Of a DNA stretch of 64,000 nucleotides, positions 12,879 to 22,078 are shown in pieces. The position numbers and the translations under genes were made by a program. Source of the stretch: Nemertoderma westbladi (lineage: Eukaryota; Xenacoelomorpha; Nemertodermatida; Nemertodermatidae); NCBI GenBank assembly GCA_032718475.1, contig JAUCBJ010006781.1:94371-158370 (forward strand). Reading direction: 5' to 3'. Under the pieces are notes generated by a model. The model searched no databases and was not told the origin of the DNA. It worked only from the letters and a program-made list of their open reading frames with translations. The number at the start of each line of letters is the position of its first letter. The first letter of the stretch is position 1.

Positions 12879-13023
12879 TTATTTGGTTGATATGTCTCCC
12901 CTGACCACATCCGTCGGTGCATTGTATTGTAACCATGACAACTGCATTCCTCTCTTGAACTGCTCGAAGAGAACAAACATACAAATATTCCAGGTCCCCA
13001 AACGCATAAACGACGGCATAAAC
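12879..13023 (-). CDS. UCP: Mitochondrial uncoupling protein, terminal exon
   Basis: This is the last coding exon of the minus-strand UCP2-like gene. The acceptor is tttatttccag with AG at 13025-13024. The exon starts G TTT ATG, and the preceding exon ends AAA GG, so the junction restores K-G-F-M without a frame error. It encodes 47 residues beginning FMPSFMRLGTWN, then CMFVLFEQFKRGM, which is the conserved sixth-helix and C-terminal region of uncoupling proteins (compare SFLRLGSWN and the YEQLKR motif). The tail is about 15 residues longer than in vertebrate UCP2. The 29-bp minisatellite begins at the first base of the intron, directly against this exon. Confidence 0.92.
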
Positions 13024-15167
13024 CTGGAAATAAAGTAAACAATGACATAAACCTGGAAATAAAGTAAACAATGACATAAACCTGGAAATAAAGTAAACAA
13101 TGACATAAACCTGGAAATAAAGTAAACAATGACATAAAGCTAGGAAATAAAGTAAACAATGACATAAACCTGGAAATAAAGTAAACAATGACATAAACCT
13201 GGAAATAAAGTAAACAATGACATAAAGCTAGGAAATAAAGTAAACAATGACATAAAGCTAGGAAATAAAGTAAACAATGACATAAACCTGGAAATAAAGT
13301 AAACAATGACATAAACCTGGAAATAAAGTAAACAATGACATAAACCTGGAAATAAAGTAAACAATGACATAAACCTGGAAATAAAGTAAACAATGACATA
13401 AACCTGGAAATAAAGTAAACAATGACATAAACCTGGAAATAAAGTAAACAATGACATAAACATGGAAATAAAGTAAACAATGACATAAACCTGGAAATAA
13501 AGTAAACAATGACATAAACCTGGAAATAAAGTAAACAATGACATAAACCTGGAAATAAAGTAAACAATGACATAAACCTGGAAATAAAGTAAACAATGAC
13601 ATAAACCTGGAAATAAAGTAAACAATGACATAAACCTGGAAATAAAGTAAACAATGACATAAACCTGGAAATAAAGTAAACAATGACATAAACCTGGAAA
13701 TAAAGTAAACAATGACATAAACCTGGAAATAAAGTAAACAATGACATAAAGCTAGGAAATAAAGTAAACAATGACATAAACCTGGAAATAAAGTAAACAA
13801 TGACATAAACCTGGAAATAAAGTGAACAATGACATAAACCTGGAAATAAAGTAAACAATGACATAAACCTGGAAATAAAGTAAACAATGACATAAACCTG
13901 GAAATAAAGTTAACAATGACATAAACCTGGAAATAAAGTAAACAATGACATAAACCTGGAAATAAAGTAAACAATGACATAAACCTGGAAATAAAGTAAA
14001 CAATGACATAAACCTGGAAATAAAGTAAACAATGACATAAACCTGGAAATAAAGTAAACAATGACATAAACCTGGAAATAAAGTAAACAATGACATAAAC
14101 CTGGAAATAAAGTAAACAATGACATAAACCTGGAAATAAAGTAAACAATGACATAAACCTGGAAATAAAGTAAACAATGACATAAACCTGGAAATAAAGT
14201 AAACAATGACATAAACCTGGAAATAAAGTAAACAATGACATAAACCTGGAAATAAAGTAAACAATGACATATACCTGGAAATAAAGTAAACAATGACATA
14301 AACATGGAAATAAAGTAAACAATGACATAAACCTGGAAATAAAGTAAACAATGACATAAACCTGGAAATAAAGTAAACAATGACATAAACCTGGAAATAA
14401 AGTAAACAATGACATAAACCTGGAAATAAAGTAAACAATGACATAAACCTGGAAATAAAGTAAACAATGACATAAACCTGGAAATAAAGTGAACAATGAC
14501 ATAAACCTGGAAATAAAGTGAACAATGACATAAACCTGGAAATAAAGTAAACAATGACATAAACCTGGAAATAAAGTAAACAATGACATAAACCTGGAAA
14601 TAAAGTAAACAATGACATAAACCTGGAAATAAAGTAAACAATGACATAAACCTGGAAATAAAGTAAACAATGACATAAACCTGGAAATAAAGTAAACAAT
14701 GACATAAACCTGGAAATAAAGTAAACAATGACATAAAGCTAGGAAATAAAGTAAACAATGACATAAACCTGGAAATAAAGTAAACAATGACATAAACCTG
14801 GAAATAAAGTAAACAATGACATAAACCTGGAAATAAAGTAAACAATGACATAAACCTGGAAATAAAGTAAACAATGACATAAACCTGGAAATAAACCTGG
14901 AAATAAAGTAAACAATGACATAAACCTGGAAATAAAGTAAACAATGACATAAACCTGGAAATAAAGTAAACAATGACATAAAGCTAGGAAATAAAGTGAA
15001 CAAAAGCAAAAATACGGAAAATTAGGTAAAGAACAGCTTAAAGTTTGAGAATAATGTCACCGATGACATTAAAATGGAATATAAAGTAAATAAGGATTAA
15101 ACTTGGAAAAAATCAAACAATGGCATAAAACTGTAAATTAAAACTGAGAAATAAAGTTAACTTAATG

Positions 15168-15170
<3 letters not shown>
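13024..15170. repeat. 29-bp minisatellite derived from the UCP terminal-exon acceptor
   Basis: There are about 68 near-identical 29-bp units to about 15000, then degenerate units to about 15170. Read on the minus strand, each unit starts gtttatgtcattgtttac and ends tttatttccag. The first 18 bases match the adjacent exon start (gtttatgccgtcgtttat) at 14 of 18 positions, all differences being transitions. The remaining bases are the intron's polypyrimidine tract and AG. Variants include an agctagg form and one tandem truncation near 14890. Long open frames through this array, rich in Phe, Leu and Cys, are repeat artefacts. Confidence 0.95.

Positions 15171-15172
<2 letters not shown>

Positions 15173-15205
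<33 letters not shown>
15173..15205 (-). other. 33-base poly(A) tail (plus-strand T run)
   Basis: This homopolymer T run on the plus strand lies exactly at the 3' end of the minus-strand element, where the degenerate 29-bp repeats end. It is read as a retroposed poly(A) tail. Confidence 0.7.
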
Positions 15206-15209
<4 letters not shown>

Positions 15210-16031
15210 ATAAATTCCCGGCTTACGCCCCGGTGGCTATATTCACTTAACCGCAAAATAAAATGTTCGTGCACTGGTTAAAAGAAGAACAATATGTGAC
15301 AGAGGGTAGTATATGAATTAAAAATATTTAAGGAAGATGCCAAATCATGACTTTAAGATTAATATAGATTACCATATTATATGCCATAACGTTCCATTAC
15401 TATACAATATCTATTATTATCGCGTATCTATTTATTAACGAATATATGAAAAACCCCGTCACTTGTAAACAAAATAGGATAGTGTACAGGTAAATTATTG
15501 CACAAATGTAAAAAATTAAACAATTTATAATATATAGAGCGATAGTGTAATAAAATCATAGAGCGCGTTATATAATAACGTTCAACTAAATAAATGATTA
15601 TATACTTTTTAAACAAAAATTAACGATCATATTACGATCATTACAATTAAAGTCGAAAATAGTGTCATAAAATATCAGTCACTTAGTTATTTTTTATGGT
15701 AATTAATCTAAATAAGAATCAAATAGTAACTGTAATAGTTAGTAACAAGAAAAAGTGAGGCTTAATAAAAATATTTATAATTCGATTAAATTGTATCAGA
15801 AAATAAATAAAATATGAAACAAGCACGCATACATGTACTGTATGTTATGATGGATGCTAGATGCACAAACTGTTGTATATATCTATACCAATATACCAAC
15901 TATAAAATAATAATAACAATATCATTAACAATATATATATATATATTAATCTCATAGATTATATGATAAAAAGAAGACTTTATGGTTAGAAACGGTGTCT
16001 AAATCAGTCTGTAAAAGTTTGATGTGTAGGT
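15206..16031 (-). other. 3' untranslated part of the C48-encoding element
   Basis: AT-rich sequence with no supported open frame lies between the stop codon and the A tail. Immediately upstream of the tail the minus strand carries a short GC-rich motif (ccaccggggcgtaagcc) that stands out from its AT-rich surroundings. Confidence 0.5.
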
Positions 16032-18731
16032 TTAGTCTAGCCCAAAGAACGATAATATTGTAGTATGTTTGGATGTATGGTCATTATTGCAGTTGTTTAG
16101 GATTGATCGGAAATAAGAGCTATGAAACTTTTCTTTGAAGGTTAGGGGGATGTTTCCAGCTTTAGTTCTGACCTTTGCTCCTTTTAACACCTTCTTCACA
16201 CAGTATTGTGAGGTAGCAATACTAGTGAGTGTCGGGAGACCTTCTTGCCACGATAAAAGTTCATGGGGTGGTGCGTCCAGTGGTTCAGCTATTTCTGATT
16301 GTGGGGACATTGAACACGCATCTATAGTTGCATAGTCTGTACTTTCATCAGTATCACTCTCAAAGGTAAATTTACTGCTCCTGCTCTTCTTTTTGTAACG
16401 TTTCGACTTTTTCTTTTTTGACTTTTTGTTGCTGTTTTTGTTATTATTCAAGATAGTTTCTTTGGTGATACCTTCATTCCTTAGTTGTGTGTTGTCTGAG
16501 TGAGTAGTCTCTGAGTCTGAGTCATTGTGATCTTTTCCCTGCATGGGATTGGTCGAATTACAGCAAAATCTACAGGTAGATGTAGGTTGTTGTGTCTGTA
16601 ACTCGTCTAGGCCGTTTTCCATGGCATCCACCTTATTTTGTGTTACTCGCAATTGGCTGTTTATTGTTTTCACTTCGACTTGCAGGTTGGCTACAAGGTC
16701 CACAAGTTGGAAAAGGCTGAAGGTGTCGAGGGTTCCTATATGCACCCTTTTCTTAAAAATGGGTGTAATTGCGGAGCTTTCAGCAACCAGTGCAAACTCA
16801 GCCACGTCAGCTGCTAGTTCATCAATGGAGCGACGGTTTATTGCACTTATGTTGAGGCTTGGAGTGCTCCCCAGAATATTTGTCTTTATATGTTCAAAGA
16901 GCATCTTTTGTATGTTATTTAAAGATTCAAGGCCTATAGGTAATAGTGCCCGAATAAGTATGTCTTTAGGGTTCCTTAGAATATTCGAGTCGATTAGAAT
17001 TTTTAATACATCCAGTGCTGTGTTTGCTTTTCGCAATTTTGTGTGGCTCCCTTGGAAGCCAGCGTTGTGGATTTCATTCTGGGTGGATTCGTTTTGAGAT
17101 CGGGTGTGTGGGGCATGGTGACCCTGGGATTTATTTGTTGGTACTCGTCCAGTTGTGTTCTCTGCAGATTTAGTTTTTTGTTGTTTGCCGGTCTTTATTC
17201 CAAAGTTTGGGCCAGTGTTTAAGAATCTTTCATCTTGAGGTGCATTTGGTTTCATTACCGATTTTCTTTCTATGGAAGTTGCCATCCAAACTCTACCCTG
17301 TGCACATTCGTTATTTGTCATTTTCTTGGCAAAAACGTTATTTTCTTTAGGGAAAGCAAGCATATAGGAATACACACACACGAAAATCCCACAGTCGACG
17401 TTATTTGTTTGCTTTGGGAATTGAGACATGTTTGGGGCTTGTATTGGGCGCCATTGGTCAAAGTTTAGACTTGAGGGTAAAGTTTTCGTAGAGGGGGTCA
17501 GGTTATCAATTGTGTTAAGGACGTTGCATAGTGCTTTTGTTGTGTTTGTGTAATATGGGTTTCCCATTGGACAGAGAGTATAAATTTCTTTGTCCTTAGG
17601 GATAGCGACATGTAATACAAAGTGCCCTATTGGAGTATTAGAATATTGTCTACACTCTGGGATTAGCAAAATTTCTATGTCTGGTCGTTTGTATCTACTA
17701 CTGGCAAATTTGACCAAGGAAAACATATCACTTAGTGGTGTACTGAGCTTGGTCGAAAACTCTGTAGGTAAAATGCCTACACGAAAATTTGTGCTTTCCT
17801 CTAGGAGGTAGAGAACGGAGTTTACTAGTGCATCGTTTATACATGTACCTGGGCTCAACAAAATCATATCGTCCTTTGTAAGTTTGGTTAAAATATTCTC
17901 CATGTTTGTTGGCTTGCACTTTGTATTTAATAGAGTCAAATATTTCTCACTAGCCAGGAAACGTTTAATTTTAACTCGTTTTTGATCTTCATCACTGTTG
18001 TCTATCGGTGGGTGGTACGTTTCATACAAAAGTTCGATGGGATTGTGGTCGTCATCGCTTAGGAGATCATCTCGGTTCCTTGGCTTGATCTTCTCCGAAA
18101 CGTCACCTCTGTGTTCGGCGGATTCGGCCAGGTTCCGTGGGTTTATCTTCTCCGAATCGTCTCCACGGTGTTCGGCAGAATCAGCCCGGTCCAGTGGATT
18201 TACCTTCTCCGAAATGTCACCGTGGTGTTCGGCGTGATTGATCCGATCCTGTGGGTTTATCTTTTCAAGATCGTCGCTGCGGTGTTTGGCGGAATTGACC
18301 TGGTTCCATGGGTTGATCTTCTCTGAATCATTGCCATCGTGTTCGGGGGAAATGGCACGGTTCCGTGGGTTTGTCTTCTCAGAAAGTTCTCCACGGTGAT
18401 CGGTGGAATCGGCACAAATCTGTTGGTTTATCTTCGCCAAATCGTCACCGCAGTGTTCGGCTGAAACAGCCTGCTCTCGTGGGTTTATCTTCTCCAAATC
18501 GCCAATGCGTCGTTGTTCGGCAGAAACGTCCCAGTCCTGTGAGTTTATCTTCTCTGAATCGCCGCTACGGTGTTCGGCAGAATCGGCCCTGTCCCGTGGG
18601 TTTATCCTCTCTGAATCGTCACCACGGTGTTCAGTGGAAACGGCCCGGTTTTGTGGGTTTATCTTCTTTGTGTTGGTGCCTGGTGGTGGTGTTCTCGGTA
18701 TCTCCCATTTAACCACCAGAGGCGATTTCAT
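16032..18731 (-). CDS. Transposon-type protein with 20-residue repeats and a C48 (Ulp1-like) peptidase domain
   Basis: The product is 899 residues long. Residues about 24-221 are some ten 20-residue repeats of the type KINPRDRADSAEHRGDDSE. Residues about 285-460 resemble a C48 cysteine peptidase (SUMO/ubiquitin-like protease fold). Visible are GHF (His370) with a second His at 374, and the C-terminal active-site segment KQTNNVDCGIFVC with Gln441 and Cys447. The usual catalytic Asp after the His is not obvious, since the expected stretch reads YTLCPMGN, so activity is doubtful. A heptad-like stretch near 690-735 (LVDLVANLQVEV), a CRFCC motif, a Lys-rich basic block and a C-terminal domain follow. 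C48 domains are common in eukaryotic transposons; here the gene lies in a UCP intron, in the same orientation as its host. The frame is intact, which suggests recent insertion or selection. Confidence 0.7.
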   Translation of the reverse strand: MKSPLVVKWEIPRTPPPGTNTKKINPQNRAVSTEHRGDDSERINPRDRADSAEHRSGDSEKINSQDWDVSAEQRRIGDLEKINPREQAVSAEHCGDDLAKINQQICADSTDHRGELSEKTNPRNRAISPEHDGNDSEKINPWNQVNSAKHRSDDLEKINPQDRINHAEHHGDISEKVNPLDRADSAEHRGDDSEKINPRNLAESAEHRGDVSEKIKPRNRDDLLSDDDHNPIELLYETYHPPIDNSDEDQKRVKIKRFLASEKYLTLLNTKCKPTNMENILTKLTKDDMILLSPGTCINDALVNSVLYLLEESTNFRVGILPTEFSTKLSTPLSDMFSLVKFASSRYKRPDIEILLIPECRQYSNTPIGHFVLHVAIPKDKEIYTLCPMGNPYYTNTTKALCNVLNTIDNLTPSTKTLPSSLNFDQWRPIQAPNMSQFPKQTNNVDCGIFVCVYSYMLAFPKENNVFAKKMTNNECAQGRVWMATSIERKSVMKPNAPQDERFLNTGPNFGIKTGKQQKTKSAENTTGRVPTNKSQGHHAPHTRSQNESTQNEIHNAGFQGSHTKLRKANTALDVLKILIDSNILRNPKDILIRALLPIGLESLNNIQKMLFEHIKTNILGSTPSLNISAINRRSIDELAADVAEFALVAESSAITPIFKKRVHIGTLDTFSLFQLVDLVANLQVEVKTINSQLRVTQNKVDAMENGLDELQTQQPTSTCRFCCNSTNPMQGKDHNDSDSETTHSDNTQLRNEGITKETILNNNKNSNKKSKKKKSKRYKKKSRSSKFTFESDTDESTDYATIDACSMSPQSEIAEPLDAPPHELLSWQEGLPTLTSIATSQYCVKKVLKGAKVRTKAGNIPLTFKEKFHSSYFRSILNNCNNDHTSKHTTILSFFGLD

Positions 18732-18840
18732 CGTGTGGCTTAATGTAGTAATGCCGTAATGTCGTAAGTAGTTATATTTAAACAGGATCGTTACAGCGCA
18801 TCAATTAGTAGATATTTTTTTTTTTTTTAATTACGGGCTA

Positions 18841-19100
18841 GTGTTGTATAAGACTGGAAATAAAGTAACCAATAGCAAAAAACTGAAAATAAATTAAGAG
18901 TAATGTATCGGTCAGACTAAGCGATCGTTATCGGGTTGATTAGAATTGCTTGAATCAATTAATGTGGTAATAAGTGATTAAATAATTTGCAACAGAAGGT
19001 GCGCTCAAGGTTCGTTCGTTTACTAACCTCTCTGAGTGCAAACTGAAACGATTCACTTTACTTACAAATATATAAAACCTATAAATATTATGTAACTGAC
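18841..19100 (-). other. UCP intron flank with degenerate 29-bp repeat units
   Basis: It contains actggaaataaagtaacc and actgaaaataaa, recognisable relics of the 29-bp array on the far side of the inserted element. The rest of the intron follows, up to the 5' splice site gtcagt, whose first base is 19100. Confidence 0.6.
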
Positions 19101-19383
19101 CCTTTGTAAAACGTAAGGAGGCCGTTTTCTTTAAACATTTTCACGGTGCAGTCTATCAAACCGCGATACTGCCCGGGGGACGAATTCATGTAACGAGTTT
19201 TAATAACATCAACGGGAGACGCGACGCAAGTAGTAAACAGCCCTGCTGAGAAAGCCGAGACGAAATGGCAGGGAAAGTTATCCGACATGAGTTTCCGCTT
19301 CAGAATGGCCTCCTTTACGAGATCGTAACACACCAATTCGCAGCAGTTAACAACAGCGTTACGGGCCATATTGGGTGTCGTAC
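19101..19383 (-). CDS. UCP: Mitochondrial uncoupling protein, penultimate exon
   Basis: The exon is 283 nt. The acceptor is aattattacag, then GT ACG ACA; with the preceding exon's AAG G this gives [10 protein letters not shown], the expected UCP sequence. The donor is AAAGG|gtcagt. The product carries [13 protein letters not shown], then [16 protein letters not shown] and the third carrier signature [13 protein letters not shown], and ends FYKG. UCPs are inner-mitochondrial-membrane SLC25 carriers with three repeats of about 100 residues, each with a PX[DE]XX[KR] motif; they dissipate the proton gradient or exchange C4 metabolites. The 39-bp array begins at the first intron base next to this exon. 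Confidence 0.95.
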
Positions 19384-21404
19384 CTGTAATAATTACCAAA
19401 ATAGTTACATGTATGTCGTACCTGTAATAAATACCAAAATAGTTACCATGTGTGACGTACCTGTAATAAATACCAAAATAGTTACCCTGTGTGTCGTACC
19501 TGTAATAAATACCAAAATAATTACCATGTGTGTCGTACCTGTAATAATTACCAAAATAGTTACCATGTGTGTCGTACCTGTAATAATTACCAAAATAATT
19601 ACCATGTGTGTCGTACCTGTAACAATTACCAAAATAGTTACCATGTGTGTCGTACCTGTAATAATTACCAAAATAGTTACATGTATGTCGTACCTGTAAT
19701 AAATACCAAAATAGTTACCATGTGTGACGTACCTGTAATAATTACCAAAATAGTTACCATGTGTGTCGTACCTGTAACAATTACCAAAATAATTACCATC
19801 TGTGTCGTACCTGTAACAATTATCAAAATAGTTACCATGTGTGACGTACCTGTAATAAATACCAAAATAGTTACCCTGTGTGTCGTACCTGTAATAATTA
19901 CCAAAATAATTACCATGTGTGTCGTACCTGTAACAATTACCAAAATAGTTACCATGTGTGTCGTACCTGTAATAATTACCAAAATAGTTACATGTATGTC
20001 GTACCTGTAATAAATACCAAAATAGTTACCATGTGTGTCGTACCTGTAATAATTACCAAAATAGTTACCATGTGTGTCGTACCTGTAATAATTACCAAAA
20101 TAGTTACATGTATGTCGTACCTGTAATAAATACCAAAATAGTTACCATGTGTGTCGTACCTGTAATAATTACCAAAATAGTTACCATGTGTGTCGTACCT
20201 GTAACAATTACCAAAATAGTTACCATGTGTGTCGTACCTGTAACAATTACCAAAATAATTACCATCTGTGTCGTACCTGTAACAATTACCAAAATAGTTA
20301 CCATGTGTGTCGTACCTGCAATAATTACCAAAATAGTTAACATGTGTGTCGTACCTGTAACAATTACCAAAATAGTTACATGTGTGTCGTACCTGTAATA
20401 ATTACCAAAATAGTTACATGTGTGTCGTACCTGTAATAATTACCAAAATAATTACCATGTGTGTCGTACCTGTAACAATTACCAAAATAGTTACCATGTG
20501 TGTCGTACCTGTAATAATTACCAAAATAATTACCATGTGTGTCGTACCTGTAACAATTACCAAAATAGTTACATGTGTGTCGTACCTGTAATAATTACCA
20601 AAATAATTACCATGTGTGTCGTACCTGTAACAATTACCAAAATAGTTACCATGTGTGTCGTACCTGTAACAATTACCAAAATAGTTACCATGTGTGTCGT
20701 ACCTGTAATAATTACCAAAATAGTTAACATGTGTGTCGTACCTGTAAAAATTACCAAAATAGTTACATGTGTGTCGTACCTGTAATAATTACCAAAATAG
20801 TTACCATGTGTGTCGTACCTGTAATAAATACCAAAATAATTACCATGTGTGTCGTACCTGTAACAATTACCAAAATAGTTAGCATGTGTGTCGTACCTGT
20901 AATAATTACCAAAATAATTACCATCTGTGTCGTACCTGTAACAATTATCAAAATAGTTACCATGTGTGTCGTACCTGTAATAATTACCAAAATAGTTACC
21001 ATGTGTGTTGTACCAGTAACAATTACCAAAATAGTTACCATGTGTGTCGTACCTGTAACAATTACCAAAATAGTTACCCTGTGTGTCGTACCTGTAACAA
21101 TTACCAAAATAGTTACCATGTGTGTCGTACCTGTAATAAATACCAAAATAGTTACCATGTGTGACGTACCTGTAATAAATACCAAAATAATTACCATGTG
21201 TGTCGTACCTGTAACAATTACCAAAATAGTTACCATGTGTGTCGTACCTGTAATAATTACCAAAATAGTTACCATGTGTGTCGTACCTGTAACAATTACC
21301 AAAATAGTTACCATGTGTGTCGTACCTGTAATAATTACCAAAATAGTTACCATGTGTGTCGTACCTGTAACAATTACCAAAATAGTTACCATGTGTGTCG
21401 TACC
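19384..21404. repeat. 39-bp minisatellite derived from the UCP exon acceptor, left block
   Basis: There are about 52 units of 39 bp. On the minus strand each unit starts gtacgacacacatggtaac and ends ggtaattattacag. Its start mirrors the adjacent exon start (gtacgacacccaatatgg) and its end is the intron's acceptor. Variants: aac/aat, atagtt/ataatt, tgtgtcg/tgtgacg, and 37-bp units ending tacatgta. Because 39 is divisible by 3, both strands show long open frames ([37 protein letters not shown]) that are artefacts. Confidence 0.96.
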
Positions 21405-22078
21405 TTGTATTCTTGTATTCTTGTATATATATTTAGTGATTTAAAATTCACACGGTAGAACTCGTAGAGCACACCAAATTAAGTACATAAACCTAAAAAC
21501 TGCAGTATATCAAATAATTAAGTACGGGCCTACAGTTGTAAAAATTACGCAAATAAGGCACAAAATGCACATAACTAATAATAAGAAAAAAAACATTACA
21601 GTAAAAATATACATTGTATACAAATTGTGCAAAAACTGGCTAATTCTTCTGTTTAAATGGACAATGCAATGAAAGAAATGTAGTCCATTTAATTTATTTT
21701 AATACTTGTACCTTAGTTAGGGAGTTTGACTGGATAGGTCTCGAGTCAGTGTATCCAGGCGAGCCGGGACAATCTGGGACGGTGAAAAGATATGCATCAA
21801 GATGCTTTTTAAAAGTCTCCAGTGCGCAGCATGTCAAGTCTCTTATATGTTTTGGGATGGTGTTAAATAATTTAGGTCCAATAACACAAAAACTGTTGTC
21901 TATAAGAGAGGAGACGCGACATGTAGCCTTACTTGCAAGGGACGGTATGGTACAAAGTCGACCTCTGCGGATGTTTTTTGTAGATTTAATTTTATAGGTT
22001 AAATCTGAAATATTTGGAACTCTATTTTCGATAATTTTCCATGTATATATTATTATATACCTTTCTCTCCTCCGCTGT
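21405..22078 (-). mobile_element. 5'-truncated CR1-like LINE with octamer tail
   Basis: It interrupts the 39-bp array. The minus-strand frame ending at 21694 encodes the C-terminus typical of CR1-like LINE reverse transcriptases: RYIIIYTWKIIENRVPNI, RRGRLCTIPSL, NSFCVIGPKLFNTIPKHIRDL, then FKKHLDAYLFTVPD and SNSL. The 3' end (low coordinates) terminates in about 2.5 copies of aatacaag before the array resumes. CR1 elements are known for octanucleotide 3' tails. 5' truncation is at about 22078. Confidence 0.8.
21694..22077 (-). pseudogene. LINE reverse transcriptase C-terminal fragment
   Basis: About 125 codons of the extreme C-terminus of a non-LTR retrotransposon polyprotein are present. 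The catalytic YADD region is absent because of 5' truncation, so it is non-functional. Family assignment rests on the RRGRLC, GPKLFN, LD-FL-TVPD and SNSL motifs. Confidence 0.75.

Larger units (their letters stand above)
15173..18840 (-). mobile_element. Poly(A)-tailed element encoding a C48/Ulp1-like protein
   Basis: On the minus strand the element reads: about 100 bases of leader, an 899-codon open frame (18731-16032), about 825 bases of 3' untranslated sequence, then a run of 33 A (plus-strand T at 15173-15205). It sits in the UCP intron between degenerate 29-bp repeat units: aaataaagttaac on the left and ctggaaataaagtaacc at about 18853 on the right. It therefore inserted into the pre-existing minisatellite. 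A terminal A tail with one gag-like open frame suggests mobilisation by LINE machinery, with the element either non-autonomous or a retrocopy. The right boundary and target-site duplication are not certain. It has no reverse transcriptase of its own. Confidence 0.65.

Noticed and set aside
12860-15009. Long minus-strand frames such as MSLFTLFPGLCHC repeats
   Set aside because: They derive from the 29-bp array. Only the final 47 codons (from 13023) are real, as the UCP terminal exon.
16135-18759. Plus-strand frames opposite the C48-encoding gene
   Set aside because: Shadow frames of the repeats; no domain.
15173-18840. LTR retrotransposon or DNA transposon with terminal inverted repeats
   Set aside because: No long direct or inverted terminal repeats are visible at the ends; the A tail favours retroposition.
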